From an uncultured Rhodopila sp. (GTDB lineage: Bacteria; Pseudomonadota; Alphaproteobacteria; Acetobacterales; Acetobacteraceae), in assembly GCF_903915725.1 (NCBI RefSeq), contig NZ_CAIWTY010000088.1, positions 160,055 through 224,054 of the forward strand: 64,000 nucleotides of DNA, in the 5' to 3' direction. Positions 42,921-53,281 of the stretch are shown here, one piece after another; the first letter of the stretch is position 1, and each line of letters starts with the position of its first letter. The translations under genes and the position numbers were made by a program. The notes beneath the pieces were generated by a model. It saw only the letters and a program-made list of their open reading frames with translations, had not been told where the DNA came from and ran no database searches.

Positions 42921-43856
42921 CTACCGTGCCGACGTCCAACCCTTGTAATCGCCCACGTTCTCGCGCGTTACCAGCTTACTATCCATCAGCAGCGGGTCCG
43001 TCTCCGGCTTCTTGCCGTTCATCAGCCCGACGCCTTCCTGCACCGCCAGCCGCGCCATCATGAACGGGTCCTGGCTGGCGGTGGCAATAAACTCCTTGGC
43101 GTTCGGGTCCTTCAGTGCCGTCTCGGCGTCCGGGGCGCCGTCAACCGAGGTGATCGGGAAGGTACCGCGGTGCATCTGCCGCGCCGCCAGTTCAGCGCCG
43201 ATGGCGGTCGGGTCGTTGATTGCGAACACCCCGTCGATCGAGGTGAACCGGGTCAGCAGCGACTGCATGGTCGCAAGCCCGCCCTCACGCGAGCCCTTGG
43301 CGTCCTGATCCGACGACAGCAGCTTGATGTCCGGGTGCTTGCCGATGACTTCCTTGCAGCCGTTCACCCGCTCGATCACCGAGGACACCTGCGGGCCGTT
43401 CAGGATGATCAGGCCGCCCTTCCCTCCCATCTTCTCCGCCAGATAATCGCATGCGATGGTGCCGGCCTGGGTATTGTTGGTTTCGACTGTGGCATCCGCG
43501 CCCTTCGCCGCGGTATCGACCGCGACAACGACGATGCCAGACGCCCGCGCCCGCTTGATCGCGGGTTCGATAGCCTTCGGATCGCCCGGGTTGAGCAGGA
43601 TCATGTCGACGCCGGCGGCGATAAAATTGTCGATCTGAGTGTTCTGCTTGCCCAGATCGTAGTCGAAACCGACGGCCGTCACCTTGACGTTCGGGTTGGT
43701 CTTCTTCGCCTCGAACTCCGCGCCTTTTGCCAACGCGACGAAGAACGGATTGCCCATGGAGCCGACGGAAATACCGATCGCCTTCAGGTCCCGAGCTGTG
43801 GCGGCACCAGCGCAAACAGCCAAAGCGGCGCTTGCAAGCAGGATTGTTTTGAGCAT
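42921..43856 (-). CDS. CUT2 sugar ABC transporter, substrate-binding protein (system A)
   Basis: A 311-residue periplasmic protein with signal peptide (LKTILLASAALAVCAGAATA). The ribose-type fold shows KAIGISVGSMGNPFFVALAKG, QNTQIDNFIAAGVDMILLNP, GIVVVAVDTAAKG and DGVFAINDPTAIGAELAA. It delivers a pentose, hexose or polyol to the permease/ATPase pair encoded just upstream. Last gene of system A (ATPase-permease-binding protein), 14 bases after the permease. Confidence 0.9.
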   Translation of the reverse strand: MLKTILLASAALAVCAGAATARDLKAIGISVGSMGNPFFVALAKGAEFEAKKTNPNVKVTAVGFDYDLGKQNTQIDNFIAAGVDMILLNPGDPKAIEPAIKRARASGIVVVAVDTAAKGADATVETNNTQAGTIACDYLAEKMGGKGGLIILNGPQVSSVIERVNGCKEVIGKHPDIKLLSSDQDAKGSREGGLATMQSLLTRFTSIDGVFAINDPTAIGAELAARQMHRGTFPITSVDGAPDAETALKDPNAKEFIATASQDPFMMARLAVQEGVGLMNGKKPETDPLLMDSKLVTRENVGDYKGWTSAR

Positions 43857-43870
43857 GTTTCCCCCGTTGA

Positions 43871-44893
43871 TTATGTCCGCGCCGAACCGCGCAGCCGGTA
43901 GCGATCAAGTGCCACCGCGCCGATGATGACGGCGCCTTTGGCGATGTATTGCCAGACATCGGTGACGCCGAGCAGGATCAGCCCGTTGGTGAGCACGGCG
44001 ATAATCAGCGCGCCGATAAGCGTGCCCCAGATGCTGCCGATGCCGCCAACGAAGCTGGTGCCGCCCAGGATCACCGCCGCGATGGCGTCCAGCTCGTACG
44101 ACTGTCCGAGCTGCAGGCCGTTGGCGGCATAGAGCCGCGCCGCCTGCATCACGCCGCCCAGACCGGCCAGCAGTCCGGAGGCGCCGTAGACGAACAGCAG
44201 CACCGCCCAGACCTTGATGCCGGACAGCCGCGCCGCCGCCGGATTGCCGCCCACGGCGTAGATATGCACGCCCAGCACGGTGCGTCGCAGGATCAGCCAC
44301 GACCCGACAATCATCAGGAAGGCGATCACCACCAGCCAGGGGATCGAGAAGACTCCCTCGATCCCGATCGAATCATTGCCGATGAACGCGAAAGGCAGAT
44401 CGGAATTGAACACCGTCGTATCGTTGCCGAGCAGCCGCGCCAGGCCACGCACCGCGGTCAGCGACCCCAATGTCACGATAAACGGTGGCAACTGCAGGAA
44501 GGCGATCAGCACACCGTTGGCAAGGCCGATGACCAGACCGGTCAGCAGGGCGGCGAGGACGCCGAGATCGCCGGCGACCTGCGACACCTCCAACCCGACC
44601 ACGGCCGCGGCGGCAAGGATCGACCCGACGGACAGGTCGATGCCGCCGGTCAGGATCACGAAGGTCATGCCGGCGCCGAGCACCGCGTTGATCGAGGCCT
44701 GCTGAGCGACGATCGACAGGTTCTGCCAGCTCAGGAACCGGCCCTCACCCGTGAAGTAGATCCCGGCCAGCTGCACCAGGACGCCAAGGATGATCAGCAC
44801 CGGCAGCATGCCGATGGATCGGATCAAGCTGCGCATCTGCTCCTGGCGGAGCCGCTGGCGTTCCGGCTTGGAGGTGCTGACCGTGTCGCTCAT
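43871..44893 (-). CDS. CUT2 sugar ABC transporter, permease (system A)
   Basis: A 340-residue RbsC-like permease: [88 protein letters not shown] and [24 protein letters not shown] are the standard CUT2 signatures. Overlaps the ATPase gene by four bases. Confidence 0.93.
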   Translation of the reverse strand: MSDTVSTSKPERQRLRQEQMRSLIRSIGMLPVLIILGVLVQLAGIYFTGEGRFLSWQNLSIVAQQASINAVLGAGMTFVILTGGIDLSVGSILAAAAVVGLEVSQVAGDLGVLAALLTGLVIGLANGVLIAFLQLPPFIVTLGSLTAVRGLARLLGNDTTVFNSDLPFAFIGNDSIGIEGVFSIPWLVVIAFLMIVGSWLILRRTVLGVHIYAVGGNPAAARLSGIKVWAVLLFVYGASGLLAGLGGVMQAARLYAANGLQLGQSYELDAIAAVILGGTSFVGGIGSIWGTLIGALIIAVLTNGLILLGVTDVWQYIAKGAVIIGAVALDRYRLRGSART

Positions 44894-46422
44894 GCTGCCA
44901 CCTTTTCGATGTCGACGCCTGTTGCGAATGCCATGATGCTTTGTTCGGTGATGTCGTGGCCGGAGACTTCCCCGACGGTGCGTCCCTCCCGCATCACCAC
45001 CACCCTGTCGGCGATGCCGACGACCTCCGGAAGTTCGGAGCTGATCACCAGCACCGCCGCCCCGCTTTGGGCGAGTTCGTCGATGATGCGGTAGATCTCC
45101 GACTTGGCGCCGATATCGACGCCGCGTGTCGGCTCATCCAGGATCAGCACCTTCGGCTTGGTTTCCAGCAGGCGGGACAGCAGTACCTTCTGCTGGTTGC
45201 CGCCGGACAGGGTGCCGACGGGAATCTCCGGCCCCGGCACGCGGATCGCCATCGCCTTGATCGCCGCCAGCGATCGAACGCGGGCGCGGCCGCGATCCAG
45301 CCAGCCGCCCCTCCCCGCGTCGCGGCCGATGACGCCGAGATTGATGTTGTCGCCGCAAGTCATGTCGAGGAACAGTCCCTGCGCCTTGCGGTCCTCGGTC
45401 AGGTAGACCACGCCGCCGTCGATAGCCTCCCCGGGGCTGCGGTAGTCCACCGGCTGGCCATTCAGTTTGACGGTGCCGGCGGTGCGGGGTTCGGCGCCGT
45501 AGATCAGGCGGGCGAGTTCGGTGCGGCCGGCACCGACGAGGCCGGCGAGACCCAGCACCTCCCCGGCGTGCAGGGTGAAGCTGCCGCTTTTGACCCGGCC
45601 GCCGTCGGACAGATTCCCGACTTCCAGCACTGGCGTTCGCGCGCCGCCGGGCTTGTGTTCCTTCTTGTAGAAGGATGACAGGTCGCGGCCGACCATCATG
45701 CGGACGATGGATTCGGGCTGGATTTCGTCGCGGCTGAGGGTGCCGACATAGCCGCCGTCGCGCAGCACGGAGACGCGTTCGGACAGTTCGTAGACCTCCG
45801 CCATGCGGTGGGAGATGTAGATGATCGCGAGGCCTTCGGCCTTCAGGCGGAGGATGACCTGAAACAGCTTTTCGGTCTCGCGGCTGGACAGTGCGGTGGT
45901 TGGTTCGTCCATCACCAGGATGCGGGAGCGTTGGTGGATGGCGCGGGCGACCTCCACCATCTGCTGTTCGGCGATCGACAGGTCGCCCACCAGGGTGCGA
46001 GGGCCGAACGTGGCGCCGAGGCTGCGCAGAATGTCGGCGCATCCCGCATACATGGCGGCGCGGTCGATCATGGCGCCATGACGGGCTTCGCGGCCGAGAT
46101 AGATGTTTTCGGCGACGCTAAGGTTCGGCGACAGCGCGAGTTCCTGGTAGATGATGGCGATGCCGTGCGCCTTGGCGGCGAGCGGGCCGTCGATCTGCAC
46201 GGGCTTGCCGTCGATTTCGATTTCGGCGCCGGAGTCGGGGATGTAGGCGCCGGAGAGGATTTTCATCAGCGTGGATTTGCCGGCGCCGTTCTCACCCATC
46301 AGCGCGTGGACCTCGCCGGGGTAGACGGTAAGCTGGACGTTGCGCAGCGCCTTCACGCCCGGGAAGGTTTTCGAGACGTTCTGCATGCGCAGTATCGGCG
46401 CGGTATCAGGCGATGCCGGCAT
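44890..46422 (-). CDS. CUT2 sugar ABC transporter, double ATPase (system A)
   Basis: A 510-residue RbsA-like protein with two ABC domains. Domain 1 has [34 protein letters not shown] and [16 protein letters not shown]; domain 2 has the shortened P-loop [34 protein letters not shown] and [20 protein letters not shown]. Only the first site is expected to hydrolyse ATP efficiently. First gene of system A. Confidence 0.94.
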   Translation of the reverse strand: MPASPDTAPILRMQNVSKTFPGVKALRNVQLTVYPGEVHALMGENGAGKSTLMKILSGAYIPDSGAEIEIDGKPVQIDGPLAAKAHGIAIIYQELALSPNLSVAENIYLGREARHGAMIDRAAMYAGCADILRSLGATFGPRTLVGDLSIAEQQMVEVARAIHQRSRILVMDEPTTALSSRETEKLFQVILRLKAEGLAIIYISHRMAEVYELSERVSVLRDGGYVGTLSRDEIQPESIVRMMVGRDLSSFYKKEHKPGGARTPVLEVGNLSDGGRVKSGSFTLHAGEVLGLAGLVGAGRTELARLIYGAEPRTAGTVKLNGQPVDYRSPGEAIDGGVVYLTEDRKAQGLFLDMTCGDNINLGVIGRDAGRGGWLDRGRARVRSLAAIKAMAIRVPGPEIPVGTLSGGNQQKVLLSRLLETKPKVLILDEPTRGVDIGAKSEIYRIIDELAQSGAAVLVISSELPEVVGIADRVVVMREGRTVGEVSGHDITEQSIMAFATGVDIEKVAA

Positions 46423-46649
46423 CGGTAGCCTCCCTGGTGCCCGGGACGTTCAGACCGGTGCCGCCGCGGTGGCACGACCAGTTTGACGGTTCCGCATGTC
46501 CGGGCGCTTTCTTTGTCGGCGATTGACCCGCCGGGATTCCGTCGTTCGTAGATCACCTCGATGGAAAATGGATGTCAAAACGGCGTCAGTCGGGTAAGTT
46601 GTTGCGAGGATGGCGGGTTACCGGCCTCGCTTGTGTGTGTGGACACTCC

Positions 46650-46789
46650 GCGTTTCGACGCAGAGTTCGCAGAGCGGGGCGCAGAGGGCGCAGAGCAGAT
46701 TTTTGGGCTTTCCCGGGCGCATTGGGCCGCGCGGCAACGCTTTCTCTGCGTGCTCTGCGCCCCGCTCTGCGAACGCTGCGTCGAAACGC
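46650..46789. repeat. Long inverted repeat with 37-bp arms
   Basis: 46650-46686 (GCGTTTCGACGCAGAGTTCG...) pairs with 46753-46789 with one mismatch in 37 bases; pairing continues partly inward. The arms themselves are built from repeats of CGCAGAG. It fills most of the 407-base gap between system B and system A and generates spurious ORFs on both strands. It could form a cruciform or a strong RNA hairpin. Confidence 0.88.
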
Positions 46790-46829
46790 AGTGGCAATAA
46801 CAAAGCACTGCTCCGATCGCGTCGCAAAA

Positions 46830-47831
46830 TTACTCCGCGGGGCTAAACCCCGGGGGACGCGCCCGTTGAGCGGCCACTGCAATCGCCGCCTCCCGGCGTT
46901 TCTGCAACTGCTGGTCCGCCAGGACGCCAAGCAAAATGACAGTGCCCATCACGGCGAAGTTCAGCGAGCTGGGAATGCCCAGTATATTCACGAGGTTCTG
47001 CAACACCTGAAGCAGCGCGGTGCCGAGCACGATGCCAAGAATCGAGCCCTCCCCGCCGCGCAGGCTGCAGCCGCCCAGCACCGCGGCGGCGATGGCGTAA
47101 AGCTCGTAGAAATTGCCGAACGTCGAGGGCGAAACGGAATTGGTGTAGAAGACCAGGAAGATCGTCGAAACTCCCGCGAGCAGGCCGCTTAGTACATAGG
47201 CCCCGGCGATCACCAGGTTCGTGTTGATGCCGGAGTATCGTGCCGCTTCTTCGTTCTTGCCGACGGCAAACAGGTAGCGGCCGAACACCGAGCGGTGCAG
47301 CACGACGCCCAGCACCAACGCCACGGCGATCAAAAAGATAAAGCTGTGCGGGATGCCGAAGCTGCGGCCGGAGGCGAGCCAGCTTAGCGTGTCGGCATCG
47401 TTGCCGTAACCGAAGCCCATCGTCGAATCGTCGGTGTAATAACGTGCCGCGCCGCGGTAGATCAGCAGGCCGCACAAGGTGACGATGAACGGCTGCATGC
47501 GGACCTTGGTGATCAGAAACCCCTGGATCGCGCCCAGAACAAGGCCGCCGGACAACACCGCCAGCAGGGCAACGGGCCAGCCGGTATCCCGGTTCGCCAC
47601 CAGATCGATAAAGATCACGCCCAGCAGCGAGAACATTGACCCGACCGACAGGTCGATGCCGCCGGTGATGATGGTCAGCCCCTCGCCGATGGAAAATATC
47701 CCGAACAGGCCAATCAGGTTGGCCATGTCGAGAAGGTTCACGCCGGACAGGAACCGGGGATTCAGCGCCTCGGTGATGCCGCTGATGACGACCAGCAATA
47801 GCAGCAGCCCGAGTTCTTTCTTTGGAAGCAT
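46830..47831 (-). CDS. CUT2 sugar ABC transporter, permease (system B)
   Basis: A 333-residue permease: [89 protein letters not shown] and AAAVLGGCSLRGGEGSILGIVLGTALLQVL. Its ATG overlaps the ATPase stop (TGATG). CUT2 membership is certain; substrate unknown. The C-terminal tail is basic and longer than usual. Confidence 0.92.
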   Translation of the reverse strand: MLPKKELGLLLLLVVISGITEALNPRFLSGVNLLDMANLIGLFGIFSIGEGLTIITGGIDLSVGSMFSLLGVIFIDLVANRDTGWPVALLAVLSGGLVLGAIQGFLITKVRMQPFIVTLCGLLIYRGAARYYTDDSTMGFGYGNDADTLSWLASGRSFGIPHSFIFLIAVALVLGVVLHRSVFGRYLFAVGKNEEAARYSGINTNLVIAGAYVLSGLLAGVSTIFLVFYTNSVSPSTFGNFYELYAIAAAVLGGCSLRGGEGSILGIVLGTALLQVLQNLVNILGIPSSLNFAVMGTVILLGVLADQQLQKRREAAIAVAAQRARPPGFSPAE

Positions 47832-49342
47832 CAATCAAGTTCCTGGCCGATGGCGAGGCGAAGGACGTTGTATTCGCTGAACTGCGGACGTTGCAGGATG
47901 CCGCTGATCGCGCCCTCGTGCATCACTGCGATGCGGTCGGAGACGCCGATGACTTCCTCCATGTCCGATGAGATCATCAGGATCGCGACGCCGCTATCGG
48001 CGAGGTCGCGCATCAGGGTGTAGATTTCGCTTTTGGCGCCGACATCGACACCGCGCGTCGGTTCGTCGAATATCACGACCTTCGGGCGCATCGACAGCCA
48101 TTTGGCCAGCACGACCTTTTGCTGGTTTCCGCCGGACAGTGTCACGACCTTGCCTTTGTCGCCCGCAGCCTTGATCGACAAGCGTTTTCGTTGCGCGCTG
48201 GAGACAGCCAACTCGGACGCGCGGCTGACCAGCATCATCCTGGCGTGGGCCATCAGGCTGGCCAGCGTGATGTTCTCCACCAGCGGCATGTCCAGGATCA
48301 GGCCGGAGCGCTTGCGGTCCTCCGGCACGAGGAAGATGCCGTTGCGGATCGCCCGGCGCGGTGATCGCACCGCCACCGGCATTCCGTCCAACCGGATTTC
48401 TCCCGCAATGATTGGGTCGATGCCGAAGATCGCGCGCGCCAGGGAGGTTCGGCCGGCCCCGACAAGCCCGGCCAGTCCCAAAATCTCGCCATGGCGGACG
48501 GACAGGTTCAGGCGTGCGTCGGCGAAGCCTTTCGTTACAACACCGCGGATTTCACAGCCGCCCTCGATCGGCTCGGTTCTCGGCGGGATATACAGCGCCT
48601 TCAGGTCGCGACCGATCATCAGGCGGATCATGGGGGCGTGGTCGATTTCGTGGTGCGCGAGGTGGCCAACGACCCGCCCGTCCCGCAGGCAGACCAGCCG
48701 ATGGGCGCAGGCTTTGACCTCGGCGAGGCGGTGGGAGATGTAGATGATGGAGACGCCCTGCGCGCGCAAATCGGCGATCACCTTCAGCAGGCGTTCGGTT
48801 TCCTGGAGAGTGAGACTGGATGTTGGTTCATCCATGATGATGATTCGGGCGTCGATCGACAGCGCCTTGGCGATTTCCACGAGCTGTCGCTGGGCGATGG
48901 AAAGGCCCTCGACGGCCGTGTCGGGACCGAAATCGGCGCCGAGACGATCGAGCAACGGCGCTACGCGTTCGCGCTGGCGTTTGCGGCTGACCAGGCCGAA
49001 GGTCAGCGGTTCGCGGCCGATACAGACATTGGCGGCGACGTCGAGATTGTCGAACAGGTTGAGTTCCTGGTGGACGAAAGCGATGCCGGCGCGCATCGAT
49101 TCTGTTACGGTGAGACTCTCGCGATCCTGTCCGTCGATACGGATCACACCGGATGTCGGCTTTTCGACGCCGCCCAGGATTTTCATCAGGGTCGATTTGC
49201 CGGCGCCGTTTTCGCCGATAAGGCCCAGGACCTCGCCGCGCCCGACCGACAGATCGATGTTGTCGAGCGCGGTGACCCCGGGAAACACCTTGGTGATGCC
49301 AGCGAGTTCGAGCAGCGGGCTCGCTTCTTGCGTATTGGTCAT
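47831..49342 (-). CDS. CUT2 sugar ABC transporter, double ATPase (system B)
   Basis: A 503-residue two-domain ATPase: [57 protein letters not shown] in domain 1; [34 protein letters not shown] and [20 protein letters not shown] in domain 2. Coupled to the permease gene downstream. The matching binding protein is the gene starting at 50557, separated by a repeat-bearing 264-base gap. Confidence 0.93.
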   Translation of the reverse strand: MTNTQEASPLLELAGITKVFPGVTALDNIDLSVGRGEVLGLIGENGAGKSTLMKILGGVEKPTSGVIRIDGQDRESLTVTESMRAGIAFVHQELNLFDNLDVAANVCIGREPLTFGLVSRKRQRERVAPLLDRLGADFGPDTAVEGLSIAQRQLVEIAKALSIDARIIIMDEPTSSLTLQETERLLKVIADLRAQGVSIIYISHRLAEVKACAHRLVCLRDGRVVGHLAHHEIDHAPMIRLMIGRDLKALYIPPRTEPIEGGCEIRGVVTKGFADARLNLSVRHGEILGLAGLVGAGRTSLARAIFGIDPIIAGEIRLDGMPVAVRSPRRAIRNGIFLVPEDRKRSGLILDMPLVENITLASLMAHARMMLVSRASELAVSSAQRKRLSIKAAGDKGKVVTLSGGNQQKVVLAKWLSMRPKVVIFDEPTRGVDVGAKSEIYTLMRDLADSGVAILMISSDMEEVIGVSDRIAVMHEGAISGILQRPQFSEYNVLRLAIGQELD

Positions 49343-49417
49343 GGCGCGGCATTAGCAATGGCACTGACAACTCGCGTAGGCGCCGGACTTATCATCGGAG
49401 GCGCGGACTCCACCCCC

Positions 49418-49509
49418 GTGTCATGGCCGGCCTTGTGCCGGCCATCCACGACTTGCGGTGCCGAACCATCCAAAGTCGTGGATGGCCGGACCAAGTCCGG
49501 CCATGACAC
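49418..49509. repeat. Composite double-hairpin inverted repeat (CATGACG family)
   Basis: 37-base arms 49418-49454 (GTGTCATGGCCGGCC...) and 49473-49509 pair nearly throughout. Each arm also folds on itself (GGCCGGC..GCCGGCC and GGCCGGA..TCCGGCC), so the DNA or RNA could adopt a cloverleaf or a long rod. Differences between arms are matched inside each small hairpin. Located between the binding-protein and ATPase genes of system B, where it may stop or stabilise the transcript. Confidence 0.88.
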
Positions 49510-49606
49510 AACTGGAACGGCCGACTCCTGTTCCGATAAGTAAGCGCTTTTGGACAATCCCCTGGACAAGCCGGGGGCGGGCCCTGGCGATGAAAGCGAT
49601 GTCACC

Positions 49607-50557
49607 CTACTTCGCCAGAAGCTGCTTCATGGACGCCTGGAATTCGGCCACGTTAGACTTCTCGATGACGCGGGTGGGGATGATGATCAGTTTATTTTCC
49701 GGAATGAACGACTTGTCGCCGTTGATGTATTTGATCATGTCGGTCATCGACTGGTAGCCGAATTCGAACGGCTGCTGCACGATCGTTGACTGGATCGTGC
49801 CGTCGGCGATACCGCGCAGGGTCTGCGGGTCCTCATCGAAGCCGACGACCTTTACCGAGCCGGCCTTGCCCGCCTCCTTCACCGCCGAATAGATCTGCGG
49901 CGTGTTGTAGGAGTATAGCCCCACCAGACAATCGACGCCGCCTTTGGCGAGCGCGTCCTGCACGTTCGACTTTGCCTTGGCGAAATCGACTCCGTCGGTG
50001 CGGATGTCGAGGATCTGGATTCCGCCGCCGGCCAGCGTGTCCTTGATGCCCTGCACCCGCTCGCGGGCGTTGTCCGCGTCCATGGTGCCAACGAACATCA
50101 TCACTTTGCCGCCATTCGGCAACGCCTTTTTGATCTCCGCGCCCGCCTGCTTTCCGGCGGCGATGTTGTCGGTGCCGATATAGACTGCGCGATTCGACTG
50201 CGGCGCGTCGCTGTCGGTGGTGAACAGCACGGCCTTGGCGGCGACCTTGTTGAACTCGGCGGTGGAATTCTTCGGATCGATGGCGGAAACCGATACGCCG
50301 GCGATGCCTCGCGCCAGCAGGTCGTCCAGTTCCCGCCGCTGTTCGGCGGCGGTGGCCTGTCCGGTGATGACGACTTCCATGCTGTAGTCGGGATGTTGCT
50401 TTTGCGCCTTCTCGACGCCGCGCTTGGCGATGGTCCAGAAATCGGCGGCGGCGTTGGTGACCAGCGCGAGTTGCTTCTTGTTCTGGGCCAGGGCCGGGGA
50501 GGCAAACAACGCGACGGCAAGCGCACCGGCGAATGCGGGGGCAAGAATGCGTGACAT
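49607..50557 (-). CDS. CUT2 sugar ABC transporter, substrate-binding protein (system B)
   Basis: A 316-residue periplasmic protein with signal peptide (AFAGALAVALFASPALA). Features are LALVTNAAADFWTIAKRGVEKA, RRELDDLLARGIAGVSVSAIDP, RAVYIGTDNIAAGKQAG and VVGFDEDPQTLRGIADGTIQSTIVQQPFEFGY, typical of RbsB-like proteins. Next gene downstream is the system B ATPase. Confidence 0.9.
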   Translation of the reverse strand: MSRILAPAFAGALAVALFASPALAQNKKQLALVTNAAADFWTIAKRGVEKAQKQHPDYSMEVVITGQATAAEQRRELDDLLARGIAGVSVSAIDPKNSTAEFNKVAAKAVLFTTDSDAPQSNRAVYIGTDNIAAGKQAGAEIKKALPNGGKVMMFVGTMDADNARERVQGIKDTLAGGGIQILDIRTDGVDFAKAKSNVQDALAKGGVDCLVGLYSYNTPQIYSAVKEAGKAGSVKVVGFDEDPQTLRGIADGTIQSTIVQQPFEFGYQSMTDMIKYINGDKSFIPENKLIIIPTRVIEKSNVAEFQASMKQLLAK

Positions 50558-50635
50558 TTTTTGTTTCCTGAACGTGACCTACCTGATGGGAAGCCTAACT
50601 TTCATTGTCCTGGTCTGGCAACCTGGGGGCGTTTG

Positions 50636-51643
50636 CTAACTCTCCCGCGGGGCGCGCATCCGTTGCGCGTAGACATTGATGACCAGAGCGATCAGCAGGA
50701 TCAGCCCACGGATCAGGATCTTCAGGAAGCTGTCGATGTTGATGTGGTCGAGGCCGTTGTTCAGCACGCCGAGCACGAACAGGCCGATGACGGTGTTGCC
50801 GATGCCGCCCTGGCCGCCGAACAGGCTGGTACCGCCTACGACCACCGCCGAAATGCTGTCGAGCAGATAGGTGTCGAACTCGTTCTGCTGCGCACTGCCG
50901 AAATACGCCACCCCCAGCATGCCGGCGACACCGGAACACACCGCCGAGATGACCATCACCGCCGACAGGATCGCACGGACGTTGACACCGGAATATTCGG
51001 CCGCCTCGCGGTTGCCGCCGGTCATGTAGACGTAGCGGCCGAACCGCGTATAGGTCAGCAAGATGTGACCCGCGAGAAGAAACAGCGCCGTTACTATAAC
51101 AATCCATGGGATCGGCCCTAGCGACTTCGATCCCAGGGTCACGATCAACGGCGGCATCGCATAGGCGATCTGCCCGCGCACCAGCAGGGCGCAGATGCCG
51201 GCGCCGATCTGCAGCATCGCCAGGGTCATGATGAAGCTTGGGATACCGACGATGGTCAGTCCGAAGGCATTGACCGCGCCGAGCGCGAAACAGGACGCCA
51301 GTGCGATCAGGATTGCCGCCCACCCCGGTAGCGGAATGTTGGCGATGGTGACGCTGGGATCCTGCAAAGTGAAATAGGCCGCGACGATTCCGGTGGCGTT
51401 GGCGATGCTGGCGACGGACAGGTCGATCTCGGCGCACAGGATGACGAAAGTCAGGCCGACGGCGATGATGCCGGTTACCGAGATCTGCGTCAGGATGTTC
51501 TGCAGGTTGCCGGTTGTGGCAAAGGAATCGCTGGCGGCGGAGAAGAACCCGACCAGGATAATCAGGGTCGCGAACGGGGCGATGTTGCGCAGTTGGCCGC
51601 GCAGCCAGCCCCGGACATCAGATGAATGGCCCGCGGTGGTCAT
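50636..51643 (-). CDS. CUT2 sugar ABC transporter, permease (system C)
   Basis: A 335-residue permease from ATG 51643 (MTTAGHSSDVRGWLRGQLRN). Signatures: ISVTGIIAVGLTFVILCAEIDLSVASIANATGIVA, IVGIPSFIMTLAMLQIGAGICALLV, GGNREAAEYSGVNVRAILSAVMVISAVCSGVAGMLGVAYF and VVVGGTSLFGGQGGIGNTVIGLFVLG. The track ORF runs further upstream without support. Unlike systems A and B it does not overlap its ATPase gene; a repeat lies between. Confidence 0.92.
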   Translation of the reverse strand: MTTAGHSSDVRGWLRGQLRNIAPFATLIILVGFFSAASDSFATTGNLQNILTQISVTGIIAVGLTFVILCAEIDLSVASIANATGIVAAYFTLQDPSVTIANIPLPGWAAILIALASCFALGAVNAFGLTIVGIPSFIMTLAMLQIGAGICALLVRGQIAYAMPPLIVTLGSKSLGPIPWIVIVTALFLLAGHILLTYTRFGRYVYMTGGNREAAEYSGVNVRAILSAVMVISAVCSGVAGMLGVAYFGSAQQNEFDTYLLDSISAVVVGGTSLFGGQGGIGNTVIGLFVLGVLNNGLDHINIDSFLKILIRGLILLIALVINVYAQRMRAPRES

Positions 51644-51656
51644 GCCAACAACCGCT

Positions 51657-51740
51657 TCATGGTCCGCGAAGTCGGACCATCCACGCCTTGCGGTGCGTGT
51701 TGCGGCAGAGGCGTGGATGGCGGGCCTTCGCCCGCCATGA
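51657..51740. repeat. Composite double-hairpin inverted repeat (CATGACG family)
   Basis: Two small hairpins, ATGGTCCG/CGGACCAT and ATGGCGGGC/GCCCGCCAT, are joined by a pairing of CCACGCCT with AGGCGTGG. The outer ends are TCATGG and CCATGA. Same architecture as 49418-49509 although the hairpin sequences differ. Lies between the ATPase and permease genes of system C. Confidence 0.85.
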
Positions 51741-51782
51741 CGGATAAACGACGTGCGCCGGCCGGACAGCCCCGCATCTTCC

Positions 51783-53273
51783 TCACGCAACCTCCAGCAG
51801 CCGATCTTTGCTCACCGGCTCATCGGCGAATTCCCGCACCACCCTGCCCTTCCTCATCACAACGATCCTATCAGCCAGCGACAGCACCGTTTCGGGTTCG
51901 GTCGAAACCACGACGATCGCGATCCCCTGATCCCGCAGGCCGCGGACGATTTTCACCACGTCATCCTTGGCACCCACATCCATCCCGCGCGTCGGCTCGC
52001 TCAGCACCAGCACCCGAGGCGGGTGGGTCAGCCATTTCGCCAGCGCCACTTTCTGCTGATTGCCGCCCGACAGCGTGCCGAGCGTTCGTTCCGTATCCGC
52101 CGGCCGGATGCGCAACTGCTCGACATGCCGCCGGGCGATCGCGCGTTCCGCCGCCGGCCGCAGCCACAGGCGGTTGATGCGGTCCAGAATCGCGATCGTC
52201 GCGTTCTTGAATACCGGCTCCGCGCCGAACAGCATCAGCCGCCGGCTCTCCGGCAGGAACGCTATGCCGGCGCGCCGCGCCCGCGGCGTGGACGACAGCC
52301 GCACCGCCCGGCCATCCAGGGCGATCCGCCCACGCTCCGCCCGAAAAACGCCGAACAAAGTGCGGGCCAGCTCAAGCTGTCCTGAACCAAGGAAACCGTA
52401 AATCCCCAGCACCTCGCCCGCCCGCACGGTCAGCGACACATCGCGATAGGCACCCGCGCGGGTCAGGCCGTCGAGCTCCAGCACCGGCTTGGCATCCGGG
52501 CGGCTGTGCAGCTCGATGTCGGCGAGGTAGCTCTCTTCCAGCTCCTCATGTCCGGTGCCGATCATGCGGTCGATGATCCAGCGCTTGCCGATGCGGGCGC
52601 AGGGTTCGGTGGCCACGGCGTGGCCGTTGCGGAACACCGTAACCCGGTCGCAGATCGCCAGCACGTCGTCGAGGAAATGCGAGATGAACACGATGCTGCG
52701 ACCGGTCTCCTTCAGCCGGCGGAGCAGCCCGAACAGCCGCTCGACCTCCGGCGGCGCCAGCGCCGATGTCGGCTCGTCGAGAATGATGATGCGGGCGCCG
52801 GAGAACAGCACCCGCGCCACCTCGACAAGCTGCTGTAGCCCCAAAGGCAGATCGCCCATCCGCGTGCGCGGATCGATATCGATGCCGAGATTGGCGAGAT
52901 GCTCCGCGGCCCCGCGCCGCATCGCCCGCCAGTCGATCAACCCGAGCCGCCCCACCGGCTGCACGCCCAAATGAACATTCTCCGCCACACTCAGATCGGC
53001 CACCACCGACAATTCCTGGTGCACCATGCCGATGCCGGCGTTCCGGGCGTCGCGGGGGGAAGCGAAACGGACTTCACGCCCCTCGAGACGCATCTCGCCC
53101 TGATACAAGGCATGCACGCCCGCGATGATCTTCATCAGTGTGGACTTGCCGGCGCCGTTCTCGCCCACCAGGCCATGGATCTCGCCAGCCGCCAGAGAGA
53201 AATCGACGGCGCGCAGGGCCGTCACGCCGCCGAAGGTCTTGGTGATGCTGGACAGGTCCAGAAGGGGCGCCAC
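51783..53273 (-). CDS. CUT2 sugar ABC transporter, double ATPase (system C)
   Basis: A 496-residue ATPase starting at GTG 53273 (APLLDLSSITKTFGGVTALR), eight bases after the binding-protein stop. Domain 1: [53 protein letters not shown]; domain 2: [34 protein letters not shown] and VLVLSEPTRGMDVGAKDDV. In domain 2 the Walker B Asp is replaced by Ser (LSEPT), which would weaken hydrolysis there. The track's N-terminal extension is a shadow. Confidence 0.92.
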   Translation of the reverse strand: MAPLLDLSSITKTFGGVTALRAVDFSLAAGEIHGLVGENGAGKSTLMKIIAGVHALYQGEMRLEGREVRFASPRDARNAGIGMVHQELSVVADLSVAENVHLGVQPVGRLGLIDWRAMRRGAAEHLANLGIDIDPRTRMGDLPLGLQQLVEVARVLFSGARIIILDEPTSALAPPEVERLFGLLRRLKETGRSIVFISHFLDDVLAICDRVTVFRNGHAVATEPCARIGKRWIIDRMIGTGHEELEESYLADIELHSRPDAKPVLELDGLTRAGAYRDVSLTVRAGEVLGIYGFLGSGQLELARTLFGVFRAERGRIALDGRAVRLSSTPRARRAGIAFLPESRRLMLFGAEPVFKNATIAILDRINRLWLRPAAERAIARRHVEQLRIRPADTERTLGTLSGGNQQKVALAKWLTHPPRVLVLSEPTRGMDVGAKDDVVKIVRGLRDQGIAIVVVSTEPETVLSLADRIVVMRKGRVVREFADEPVSKDRLLEVA

Positions 53274-53281
53274 GTGCGGGA

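Noticed and set aside
46561-46930. Six short ORFs on both strands
   Set aside because: All arise from the 37-bp inverted repeat at 46650-46789; they mirror each other and have no start signals.
48491-49543. 350-codon plus-strand ORF
   Set aside because: Antisense to the system B ATPase gene; no domain similarity.
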